A DNA stretch of 64,000 nucleotides from CBDANW01 sp965197825. Its GTDB lineage: Bacteria; Acidobacteriota; Vicinamibacteria; Marinacidobacterales; DATDRI01. The stretch is taken from the NCBI GenBank assembly GCA_965197825.1, contig CBDANW010000002.1, forward strand, positions 434,001 through 498,000, in the 5' to 3' direction. The first letter of the stretch is position 1. Each line of letters starts with the position of its first letter. The position numbers were made by a program, and so were the translations under genes. This document shows, piece by piece, positions 42,822 through 51,159 of this stretch. The notes under the pieces are model-generated. The model saw only the letters and a program-made list of their open reading frames with translations. It was not told where the DNA came from and ran no database searches.

Positions 42822-43727
42822 ATGAGGATAGCGGTCACCGGGGCCACTGGTTTGATCGGGAGCGCCCTCAGCGAAAGACTTCTTAAAGAAGGTAACGAGG
42901 TCTCGGTAGTCACCCGCCGAAGGAATCTATCTTCGCCTTTTACCGTCGTGCTCTGGGATCCGGAGCGGGGCGAGCTCGACACACCAGCCCTCGAGGGGAT
43001 CGACGCCGTGGTGCACCTCGCGGGCGAAACGATCGCCGAGCGGTGGACCCAGGCCAAGAAGGAGCGCATTCGCGCCAGTCGCGTCGAGGGAACGCGGCTG
43101 CTCGTCGATGGTCTGAAGAGCCTTTCCAAACCGCCTTCCGTACTGGTGGGGTCATCGGCCATTGGCTTCTACGGGAGCCGGGGCGACGAGGATCTCGACG
43201 AGGCCTCGGGACCCGGCACGGGCTATCTGCCCGAGCTCTGCCAGGCATGGGAAGCCGCGACGGCCCGGGCCTCCGAGCTGGGAATGCGCGTGGTCAACCT
43301 TCGCACCGGCATCGTCTTGTCCACGAAAGGCGGGGCGCTTGCCAAGATGCTTCTTCCGTTTAAGCTCGGGCTGGGGGGACCGGTGGGGAGTGGCAAACAA
43401 TGGATGTCCTGGGCCCAGATCGACGACGTCGTCGGCGGCTATCACTTCGCGCTGCACCAGGCCGAGCTCTCCGGCGTCGTCAACTTGACCGCCCCTAAGC
43501 CGGCGCGAAACGCCGAGTTCACCAAGGTTCTGGGCCGCGCACTCGGAAGACCGACCTTTCTGCCCGCGCCCGGCTTTGCGCTCAAGTTGGTCTTCGGGGA
43601 GATGGCTCAGGATCTCCTGCTGGACGGCCAGAAGGTCTTACCTCGTCGGCTGGAAAGCGCCGGCTACAAGTTCCAGCACCCCGATTTGGACGAGGCGCTG
43701 GCTGACGTCATTTCCTGCCACAAATAG
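42822..43727 (+). CDS. NAD(P)-dependent epimerase, TIGR01777/SDR39U1 family
   Basis: 301 aa from ATG 42822 (MRIAVTGATGLIGSAL), where the Rossmann GxxGxxG begins; the longer frame is not conserved. Extended SDR with 'VVHLAGETIAERWTQAKKER' and 'GSSAIGFYGSRGDEDLDE', the YfcH/SDR39U1 hallmark, and a C-terminal DUF1731-like part ('PAPGFALKLVFGEMA', 'DGQKVLPRRLESAGYKF'). The physiological substrate of the family is unknown. Divergent from the M1 operon and followed by PBP1A after 58 bp. Confidence 0.93.
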   Translation: MRIAVTGATGLIGSALSERLLKEGNEVSVVTRRRNLSSPFTVVLWDPERGELDTPALEGIDAVVHLAGETIAERWTQAKKERIRASRVEGTRLLVDGLKSLSKPPSVLVGSSAIGFYGSRGDEDLDEASGPGTGYLPELCQAWEAATARASELGMRVVNLRTGIVLSTKGGALAKMLLPFKLGLGGPVGSGKQWMSWAQIDDVVGGYHFALHQAELSGVVNLTAPKPARNAEFTKVLGRALGRPTFLPAPGFALKLVFGEMAQDLLLDGQKVLPRRLESAGYKFQHPDLDEALADVISCHK

Positions 43728-43785
43728 GCTTGCTTCTCGGGACGCCGTCCGTGTAGCCGGCAAAGCCTTGGTATAATGGCCGAAT

Positions 43786-46107
43786 ATGGAATTCGACGCC
43801 CCTCCAAACTCCGAGACATCCCAAACTGGGACTCCCCAACCTCCGACGCGAGCCTCTAACCGGGGCGCTCGGCTGATTCGGGGACTGGTCCTGCTGATTC
43901 TCTTCGTTTTGTCGGTGGGCGGCGGCTCCCTGACCGGACTCCTCATCGCCTACCAAAGCGATCTGCCCGAGGTCAATACGCTCGAGGACTACCGGCCGAG
44001 CATCATCTCCGAAATCTACTCCGACGAAGGCAACGTCATCGCCGAGTTCGCGGTCGAACGTCGGGTGGTGATCCCCTTCCGCAATATCCCCCAGTATCTC
44101 AAGGACGCGTTGGTGGCCACCGAGGACCAGTATTTCTACCGTCACCCGGGAATCGATCCCTCTGGCATAGCTCGAGCGGCGTACTACAACATAACCGAGC
44201 GACCGGATCGTCCGGCAGGTGGCAGCACCATCACGCAGCAGTTGTCAAGGATGCTCTTCTTTACGCGGGCTGTGTCCTATGAGCGCAAGATCAAGGAGGC
44301 CATTGCCGCCTTTCAAATCGAGAAGAACTATACCAAGAACGAGATTCTGACGCTCTATTGCAACCAAGTGCATCTGGGCCACGGTCTTTACGGCGTCGAG
44401 GCGGCGGCGCTATACTATTTTGACAAATCAACTCGGGATCTGTCCCTGGAGGAAGCTGCGCTGATAGCAGGACTCCCAGGCTCCCCAGCCAACTTCAGCC
44501 CCTTCGCGAACCCCGCGCGCGCCTTGACCCGCCGGAACCACGTGCTCAATCGCATGTACGAAGAAGGGCTAATCCTGCGGGAAGTGCGGGACGAGCTTCA
44601 GAAGCGGCCGATTCATCTGCGTCGCCGAACGAGCGAGGATGCCTTCGCCGCCTACTTCGTCGAGGAAGTGCGGCGGTATCTCGAGCAGAAATACGGCAGC
44701 CAGAGGATTTATCGTGGTGGGCTGCGAGTCTACACGACCCTGAACGAAAGAACGCAGAGGGTCGCCGAAGAAGCCATGGAGCAGGCGCTTCGCGATCTGG
44801 ATAAGCGCCAGGGATTTCGAAACATCGCCTTCAACGTGCACGATGATACCGAGGGTGCCATTCAGGATTTCGCGGCCGACGACTGGGGCAACCCGTTGGA
44901 GGTGGGACAGGTGGTGAGCGGTGTGGTGACCGCCGTCGACGATCGACAGGCCATCGTGCGCATCGACAACTACACGGCCACACTAACCCGAGCGTCCATT
45001 GAATGGACAAAAGCCACGAGTCCCAACGTGATCCTGAAGGTGGGCGATGTCACCGAGTTCAAGATCGAGTCCATCGACCCGCCAACCGAGACCCTGAAAG
45101 TCACATTGGAACAGGAGCCGATCGCCGAAGGAGCTTTCCTCGCTCTCGAGATTAGAACCGGCCAGGTGAAAGCGATGGTGGGCGGCTACGATTTTGCGCG
45201 CAGCAAGTTCAACCGAGCCGTCCAGGCTCGCCGGCAGCCGGGATCCGCTTTCAAGCCCTTCGCCTACGCGGCCGCCATCGACGCCGGCTTCATAGCCACG
45301 TCTCTCATCCTCGACGCCCCCGTCCAGTACCAGGATCCAACGACCGAGGAAATCTACGAGCCTTCGAACTACGACGAGACGTTTGAAGGCTGGATCACGC
45401 TTCGCCACGCGCTGGAAGCATCGCGAAACGTCCCCGCAGTGCGTCTTACGGAGCAAATCGGCCCGGAAAAAGCCGCGGAGATGGGCCGCCGGCTCGGCTT
45501 GGCCGGTCCGCTACCGCCATACCTGAGCCTGCCGCTCGGCTCGGCGGAAGCCAGTCTCATTGAAATGGTCTCTGCCTACTCCGCCTTTCCCAATCAGGGT
45601 ATTCGGATGACGCCTTATCTCGTCACCAAGGTCACCGACCGTGACGGCAACCTCTTGGAGCAAACCCGTCCAAAAGCCGCCGGAGCGATTCGGGCCGACA
45701 CCGCCTACATCGTCACCAACCTGTTGCAGGGCGTGGTGCAGCGAGGGACCGGAGTGCGTGCTGCCGCCTTGGGAAGACCGCTGGGCGGAAAAACGGGGAC
45801 AACAAATGACTATACGGACGCCTGGTTCGTCGGATTCGACCCCACTATGGCTGCTGGTAGCTGGATAGGATTCGATCAGAAACGGACCCTCGGCGACAAG
45901 GAAACAGGGTCACGTGCCGCGCTGCCTCCCTGGATCAAGTTCATGGAAGAAGCGCGCGAGGAGCCAACTACCGAGGATTTTGCCGTCCCCTCGAATATCG
46001 TCTTCGTGCCCGTCGACCGCCACACGGGATACCCGAGCCACGGGTCGGGGACGGACGTGATTCTGGAGGCTTTTATCTCGGGCACCGAGCCAGCGGGGTA
46101 TCCTTAG
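43786..46107 (+). CDS. Penicillin-binding protein 1A (class A, bifunctional)
   Basis: 773 aa. A cytoplasmic tail and one TM helix (LVLLILFVLSVGGGSLTGLL) are followed by the GT51 transglycosylase domain ('VATEDQYFYRHPGIDP', 'GGSTITQQLSRMLF', 'IEKNYTKNEILTLYCNQVHL'), an OB-like insert (about 340-450) and the transpeptidase: SxxK in 'QPGSAFKPFAYA', SxN in 'EASRNVPAVRL', KTG in 'GGKTGTTNDYTDAWF'. All catalytic motifs are present. Polymerises and cross-links peptidoglycan at the periplasmic face. The OB-like insert is typical of Gram-negative PBP1A. Confidence 0.96.
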   Translation: MEFDAPPNSETSQTGTPQPPTRASNRGARLIRGLVLLILFVLSVGGGSLTGLLIAYQSDLPEVNTLEDYRPSIISEIYSDEGNVIAEFAVERRVVIPFRNIPQYLKDALVATEDQYFYRHPGIDPSGIARAAYYNITERPDRPAGGSTITQQLSRMLFFTRAVSYERKIKEAIAAFQIEKNYTKNEILTLYCNQVHLGHGLYGVEAAALYYFDKSTRDLSLEEAALIAGLPGSPANFSPFANPARALTRRNHVLNRMYEEGLILREVRDELQKRPIHLRRRTSEDAFAAYFVEEVRRYLEQKYGSQRIYRGGLRVYTTLNERTQRVAEEAMEQALRDLDKRQGFRNIAFNVHDDTEGAIQDFAADDWGNPLEVGQVVSGVVTAVDDRQAIVRIDNYTATLTRASIEWTKATSPNVILKVGDVTEFKIESIDPPTETLKVTLEQEPIAEGAFLALEIRTGQVKAMVGGYDFARSKFNRAVQARRQPGSAFKPFAYAAAIDAGFIATSLILDAPVQYQDPTTEEIYEPSNYDETFEGWITLRHALEASRNVPAVRLTEQIGPEKAAEMGRRLGLAGPLPPYLSLPLGSAEASLIEMVSAYSAFPNQGIRMTPYLVTKVTDRDGNLLEQTRPKAAGAIRADTAYIVTNLLQGVVQRGTGVRAAALGRPLGGKTGTTNDYTDAWFVGFDPTMAAGSWIGFDQKRTLGDKETGSRAALPPWIKFMEEAREEPTTEDFAVPSNIVFVPVDRHTGYPSHGSGTDVILEAFISGTEPAGYP

Positions 46108-46189
46108 AACCAATATCTGCGCGTGCAATACTCATGTATAGTGCTATCTTATTATAGGATAACAATTTATCAGTTCAATACGACCTACC

Positions 46190-46218
46190 TTGACAATTCT
46201 CCACTAAATTTGTATAGT
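46190..46218 (+). promoter_or_regulatory. Sigma70-type promoter upstream of lon
   Basis: TTGACA (46190-46195), 17-bp spacer, TATAGT (46213-46218): a consensus -35 and a one-mismatch -10, in an AT-rich island (46120-46230) that stands out from the GC-rich surroundings. The transcript would have a leader of about 110 bases before the lon ATG at 46338. No CIRCE (HrcA) palindrome was seen. Confidence 0.8.
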
Positions 46219-46337
46219 ACGTGTATCGCCTTATTCGTCATAGAAAGAAGAGGCTTCGGGCCCCCGATTCGCGGACGCAGACGCTCAGAGAGGCACCTTC
46301 GGTAGTAGAGTAGAGATCGAGGACCGAGGAGAACCCG

Positions 46338-48767
46338 ATGCAGACTCCAGAGAAGAAACCCGAACAACCCAAGGGAATTCACAAGGCCGTTCCAGTCTTG
46401 CCGTTGCGCGACACGGCCATCTTTCCGCATTCCATCCTCCCCCTAGCGGTAGGCAGGGAGAGTACCGTCCGCCTCCTCAGCGAGAACGCGGACACCGCCG
46501 AGTTCATCGGCGTGGTGACCCAACGAGACGCCACTATCGAGACCCCTGGTGCCGCCGATCTGTACAAAGTGGGCACCGGAGTGAAAATCCACAAGTCCGT
46601 TCGCATGCCGGACGGCTCGGTTCGGCTCGTGGTCCAAGGCCTTTTCCGCTTCCGCGTCCTCGCTCTCGTCCAGACTGCTCCGTACGTTCTGGCCGACATA
46701 GAGATTCTTTCCGACGGCATCTCGCCGGGCGAAGAGATCGAGATCGACGCCCTGACGCGTAACCTTCATTCCGTCTTTTCGAAGGTCGTAGAGCTGTCGC
46801 CCAATCTAACCGACGAGGTGGGGTCTCTCGCAGCCGCCACCCAAGGTGGGAGCCGCCTGGCCGACTTCGTGGCGCAGAATCTTCCCAATCTGGACACCGC
46901 CACGCGGCAGACCGTGCTCGAAACCGTCGACGTCAAGAAGCGGCTGACCGTCGTTCACGAGGCTTTGCTCCGCGAACAGGAAGTCCTCGAGCTGGGCAAC
47001 AAGATCGAATCCCACGTCAAGGACGAAGTCGGAAAAACCCAGCGCGAGTACTACCTGCGTGAGCAGATGAAGGCCATCCAGAAGGAACTGGGTGAGAGCG
47101 ACGAGAACGCCAAGGAGATCGAAGAGCTCCGGCAAAAAATCGAAGATGCCGGTATGCCCGAAGAGACCAAGAAGGAAGCTCTACGCGAGGTAAACCGGCT
47201 GAGCAAGATCCCCCCCGCGTCGGCGGAGCATACCGTCGGGAGAACGTACCTCGATTGGATCATCCGTGTTCCCTGGAACAAGCGTACCGACGACGTGTAC
47301 GACATCCCCAAAGCCAAGGAGATCCTGGAAGCGGAGCACTACGATCTGGAGAAGGTCAAGGATCGGATCCTGGAGTTCTTGGCCGTGCTCAAGATGAAGC
47401 CCGACATCAAGGGCCCCATCCTGTGCTTCATGGGACCTCCGGGCGTCGGCAAGACGAGTCTCGGTAAATCCATCGCCAAGGCCCTCGGGCGGAAGTTCGC
47501 CCGCATCAGCCTAGGCGGCATTCGCGACGAGGCCGAGATCCGCGGGCATCGGCGTACCTACATCGGTGCGCTACCAGGCCAGATCATTCAGAGCCTCTGC
47601 CGGGCGGAGTCCAAAAATCCCGTGTTCATGCTCGACGAGATCGACAAGCTGGGCATGGATTTCCGCGGCGACCCCAGCTCGGCGCTGCTGGAGGTTCTCG
47701 ACCCCGAGCAGAACAATTCCTTCCGGGATCACTATCTCGATCTGCCCTTCGACCTCTCGGAGGTGCTCTTCATCTCCACGGCCAACATCATGGATCCGGT
47801 TCCGCCGGCATTGAGGGATCGTCTCGAGGTCATCCATCTCGCCGGCTACACCGAAGAGGAGAAGATCCAGATCGCGGAACGACATCTAATCCCGCGCCAG
47901 CTCGAAAACCACGGGCTCAAGCCCGAGGTGGCCCCCAAGTTTACACGTGAGTCTTTGTCGGAGATCATCCGCCACTACACAAGGGAAGCTGGGCTCCGGA
48001 ACGTCGAGCGCTCCATCGCCTCGATCTGCCGCAAGGCAGCGAGAAAATGGGCGGAAGGTGCTACCGAGCCGTTGGAAATCACCGCGGAGAATCTACAGGA
48101 GTTTCTCGGTGCGCCGACGTCTCTTTCTCGAGAGATCACTGACCGGGTACAAGTACCCGGCGTCGCCGTCGGCTTGGCCTGGACGCCGGTCGGTGGAGAC
48201 ATTCTGTTCGTCGAGGCTTCCAAGGTCAAGGGCGGGAAGAACCTCACGCTGACCGGGCAGTTGGGTGACGTCATGAAAGAGTCCGCCCGTGCCGCGCTCA
48301 CCTGGGTTCGCTCGCACGGTCACACGCTCGGTCTGGAGGGTGACTTCTACCGTCGTCTCGACCTCCACCTGCACGTCCCGGAAGGTTCGATCCCCAAAGA
48401 TGGTCCTTCGGCAGGAGTCACGATGGTCGCCGCGCTGGTCTCCGTCTTGACGGATACTCCCGCCCGTGCCGATATCGCGATGACCGGCGAGATCACGCTC
48501 ACGGGTCACGTCCTCCCGGTGGGCGGGCTCAAGGAGAAGCTGCTTGCCGCGCACCGCTACGGCATCAAGAAAGTGATCATTCCAAAGCTGAACGAAAAAG
48601 CAGTACTGGAAGATCTCACTAAAGAGATCCGGGACGAGCTCGAGATCCATCTGGTCTCGAACCTCGACGAGGTGCTGGCCATCGTCTTTCCGACCTTGGC
48701 TACGGGGCTCTTGCCCCCTGGGCCACTGCAGAGCGGGACGCCTTTACAGCGCATCCCCCTACAGTAA
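46338..48767 (+). CDS. lon: ATP-dependent protease Lon
   Basis: 809 aa, standard LonA length. N-terminal substrate-binding domain (about 15-210), coiled coil (about 210-300), AAA+ module with Walker A GPPGVGKT at 366-373 and Walker B 'PVFMLDEIDKLG', and the protease domain with nucleophile Ser691 in 'PKDGPSAGVTM' and Lys734 in 'GGLKEKLLAAHR'. Degrades misfolded and regulatory proteins in the cytoplasm. AGGAG precedes the ATG by 6 bp. A DnaJ-type gene begins 6 bp after the stop, so protease and co-chaperone form an operon. Confidence 0.98.
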   Translation: MQTPEKKPEQPKGIHKAVPVLPLRDTAIFPHSILPLAVGRESTVRLLSENADTAEFIGVVTQRDATIETPGAADLYKVGTGVKIHKSVRMPDGSVRLVVQGLFRFRVLALVQTAPYVLADIEILSDGISPGEEIEIDALTRNLHSVFSKVVELSPNLTDEVGSLAAATQGGSRLADFVAQNLPNLDTATRQTVLETVDVKKRLTVVHEALLREQEVLELGNKIESHVKDEVGKTQREYYLREQMKAIQKELGESDENAKEIEELRQKIEDAGMPEETKKEALREVNRLSKIPPASAEHTVGRTYLDWIIRVPWNKRTDDVYDIPKAKEILEAEHYDLEKVKDRILEFLAVLKMKPDIKGPILCFMGPPGVGKTSLGKSIAKALGRKFARISLGGIRDEAEIRGHRRTYIGALPGQIIQSLCRAESKNPVFMLDEIDKLGMDFRGDPSSALLEVLDPEQNNSFRDHYLDLPFDLSEVLFISTANIMDPVPPALRDRLEVIHLAGYTEEEKIQIAERHLIPRQLENHGLKPEVAPKFTRESLSEIIRHYTREAGLRNVERSIASICRKAARKWAEGATEPLEITAENLQEFLGAPTSLSREITDRVQVPGVAVGLAWTPVGGDILFVEASKVKGGKNLTLTGQLGDVMKESARAALTWVRSHGHTLGLEGDFYRRLDLHLHVPEGSIPKDGPSAGVTMVAALVSVLTDTPARADIAMTGEITLTGHVLPVGGLKEKLLAAHRYGIKKVIIPKLNEKAVLEDLTKEIRDELEIHLVSNLDEVLAIVFPTLATGLLPPGPLQSGTPLQRIPLQ

Positions 48768-48773
48768 CCAGCT

Positions 48774-49793
48774 GTGGATTATAAAGACTACTACCAGACG
48801 CTCGGGGTCTCGAAGACCGCTTCCGAAAAAGAGATCAAGCAGGCCTACCGGCGACTGGCGCGGAAACACCATCCCGACGTCAACCCGGGGGATCGCGGGG
48901 CCGAGGTTCGCTTCAAAGAGATCAACGAGGCCTACGCCGTCGTCTCGGACTCCGAGAAGCGACGCAAATACGATCAGCTCGGGGCGAACTGGCAACAGTA
49001 CGAGCGGGTCGCACAGCCTCAGGGCGGTGCCGGGTTCCCCCCCGGATTCGAGGGGTTCCACGTAGAGTATGAAGGACCGGGGGCGGAGCGAGTCGGCGGC
49101 TTCTCCGACTTCTTCAAGATGTTTTTTGGAGGAGCCGACGCGGAGTCCGTCTTCGGAGGCATGGGCGGCACCCGTCCGGGTAGGCGCTCGAGAGGCGCGG
49201 GCGCCCGTCATCCGAGCGGCTTCGGCTTCGAGGCCGCGAAAGGACGTGACGTTTCCGCGCAGATCGAGATCAGCCTCGAGGACGCCTTTCGAGGAAGTCA
49301 ACAGAGGCTTTCCCTACAAGCCAGCCCCGGAGCACCACCACAGCAGATCGACGTCAAGATTCCCGCCGGCGTGCGGGATGGCTCTCGCGTCCGTGTCGCG
49401 GGCAAAGGCGAGCCGGGACAAGGTGGGGCTCAACCCGGAGATCTCTTCCTCAACGTCAAAGTGCAGCCCCATACCATCTATCGCCGGGAAGGCGACGATC
49501 TCTACCTCGATCTACCCGTCACGGTCACGGAGGCGGCCCTGGGTACTGAAGTGGAGGTACCCACGTTATCCGGACGGACACGCATCAAGGTCCCCGCCGG
49601 ATCTCAGAGCGGGCAGCTGTTGCGACTCCGCGGAAAGGGCATGCCCCGACTCAAGAAAGACGGCCACGGGGATCTTCTCGCGCGGATCAAGGTCGTGACA
49701 CCCACCAAGCTCACCGATCGAGAACGTGAGCTTCTCGAAGAGCTCAAGAGCCTGTGCACCGAGAACCCCCGCTCGCATCTTGGAACGAGCTAG
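48774..49793 (+). CDS. DnaJ-class co-chaperone, CbpA-like
   Basis: 339 aa starting GTG. J-domain at 1-70 with HPD in 'RLARKHHPDVNPGDRGAE'; a Gly/Phe-rich linker (about 75-150, with 'GGAGFPPGFEGF'); and two C-terminal beta-sandwich substrate-binding domains ('IKVPAGSQSGQLLRLRGKGM'). The zinc-finger domain of DnaJ is absent, which makes it the CbpA type. It stimulates DnaK ATPase. Linked to lon by a 6-bp gap. Confidence 0.94.
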   Translation: MDYKDYYQTLGVSKTASEKEIKQAYRRLARKHHPDVNPGDRGAEVRFKEINEAYAVVSDSEKRRKYDQLGANWQQYERVAQPQGGAGFPPGFEGFHVEYEGPGAERVGGFSDFFKMFFGGADAESVFGGMGGTRPGRRSRGAGARHPSGFGFEAAKGRDVSAQIEISLEDAFRGSQQRLSLQASPGAPPQQIDVKIPAGVRDGSRVRVAGKGEPGQGGAQPGDLFLNVKVQPHTIYRREGDDLYLDLPVTVTEAALGTEVEVPTLSGRTRIKVPAGSQSGQLLRLRGKGMPRLKKDGHGDLLARIKVVTPTKLTDRERELLEELKSLCTENPRSHLGTS

Positions 49794-49935
49794 TGTCTCG
49801 TCGTACTCCCACTGTTCGACTGCCGCGATCGCGGATTCATCGAGGAGAAGTAGTGGACACCGTCGAGCCCGGTAGGGTTCCAACCTTTCCATAAGACGCG
49901 CGGGCTAATCGCTCGTCGGGCTACTGGCCGTTCGG
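49794..49935. other. Convergent intergenic region
   Basis: Between the DnaJ gene and the converging pilZ gene. Contains short inverted repeats (CTCGTCGGGCTAC near 49911) but no clear U-tract terminator. Confidence 0.4.
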
Positions 49936-50304
49936 CTAAAGACCCTTAGATCGGGTCGACGGGCGGTCGGAAATTCCGGTCAGGCGAAGCTTCTTCTTTC
50001 CTTCCGCCGAGACGCTGATGAAAACTAGCCCCATCCCGGTCGGCAAACGATCGGCCCCCGTGCCTGCCTCGTCGGTACGCCAGACGACTTCCGCCTCGAC
50101 CGTCACTTCGCCAAGTGCCCAGGGCATGCTCAGGATCACCCCGACGGGCTCCCCCTCTTCCGTGAGCTCCTCCGTCGCCAGAAAAGCGCCGGTCTCGCTC
50201 AGGTTCGTCACGTATCCATCGAGAAGCACCTCCCCGATTTGAAACTTCGCTCGCACGATCAGGGGGCTCACACGTCGACTGGCTCTAGCTTTGGTTTCAA
50301 CCAT
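49936..50304 (-). CDS. PilZ-domain protein
   Basis: 122 aa. The cyclic-di-GMP binding motifs are partly visible: the arginine-rich N-terminal segment 'ASRRVSPLIVRAKF' and 'DGYVTNLSETGAFLAT', matching the (D/N)xSxxG motif; 'GMGLVFISVS' closes the barrel. The first motif is normally RxxxR; here it is R-R-V-S-P, so ligand binding is uncertain. A stand-alone adaptor. The IS66 element starts only 40 bp upstream of its ATG and has probably replaced its promoter. Confidence 0.88.
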   Translation of the reverse strand: MVETKARASRRVSPLIVRAKFQIGEVLLDGYVTNLSETGAFLATEELTEEGEPVGVILSMPWALGEVTVEAEVVWRTDEAGTGADRLPTGMGLVFISVSAEGKKKLRLTGISDRPSTRSKGL

Positions 50305-50422
50305 TGCTCCACCTCACTCCTCACATATCCAGTGCGCTTCTTCGTAACTCCTCGCCGTGGCCCGTCGTGACAAGCGTGTCGGAATGTTCCATCGTGAGCA
50401 GTCTTGAAAGGAGTGCGAAGCG

Positions 50423-50767
50423 ATGGAAGCGAGGACAGCATTTCGTAGGCGAGCACGTGAAGAAAATCGTGGCCGCACAGGTCGAGGGCGGCGTTACTCG
50501 CGGGAACAACGTCGCGAAGCGGTGCTGTATCTGAATCAGATGAAGGATCAGGGCGCGAGCCTTGAGGGTGTCGCGAGGGGGCTCGGGGTGAGTGGCTGGA
50601 GTCTATCTCGATGGAATCGAGAGGAGGCTATGAGGGGTATCGTTCGGCGTGTCGAAGTCGTGGAATCGGAAAAACGCACGGAGATTACGCTGGTAACCCC
50701 GCGAGGGTATCGAATCGAGGGTCTGTCGGAACAGCGGCTGCTGCGGCTTGTTGAGCAGCTGGGATGA
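50423..50767 (+). CDS. tnpA: IS66 TnpA
   Basis: 114 aa, HTH accessory protein of IS66 elements; 'YSREQRREAVLYLNQMKDQG', 'VARGLGVSGWSLSRWNREEA'. Stop overlaps the tnpB start (ATGA at 50764-50767). Identical to the copy at 38878. Confidence 0.93.
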   Translation: MEARTAFRRRAREENRGRTGRGRRYSREQRREAVLYLNQMKDQGASLEGVARGLGVSGWSLSRWNREEAMRGIVRRVEVVESEKRTEITLVTPRGYRIEGLSEQRLLRLVEQLG

Positions 50768-51145
50768 AGTGGAATAGCCGTCGGGTGTCGGCGTGGGCGT
50801 ACGCGGCGCCGGCGGATCTCCGCAAGGGCTTTGACGGTCTGTCGGCGCTGGTGATGAACGAGCTTGGTCGTGACCCGCTGAGCGGTGAGCTGTACTTGTT
50901 CGTCAGCCGCAACCGAATCCGCACAAAAATTCTGCACTGGGAACGGGACCGGACTGTGCGTCTACGCGAAACGTCTCGAAAAGGGAAAGTTCGCATGCCT
51001 GTGGTCCAGCGGTGACGGCGAGCCAGTGCGACTGACGACGACAGAGTTGTCGTTGTTTCTGGAGGGGAGCCGGTTGGTCGGAAAAATATCTTTGTCACCT
51101 CCTGAAATGAAGCATTTTTCACTTGCCGTGAGATCGTCTCTATGA
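50764..51145 (+). pseudogene. tnpB: IS66 TnpB, single-base frameshift
   Basis: Matches the copy at 39219 until 'SRNRIRTKILHW', where one extra A (about 50943) shifts the frame. The correct frame resumes ('GTGLCVYAKRLEKGKFACLW', 'LFLEGSRLVGKISLSPPEMK') to a stop at 51143-51145. TnpB (YhgA/Orf2) is required for transposition in characterised IS66 elements, so this element may be stuck. Confidence 0.93.
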
Positions 51146-51159
51146 TCTAATCGTATTCC

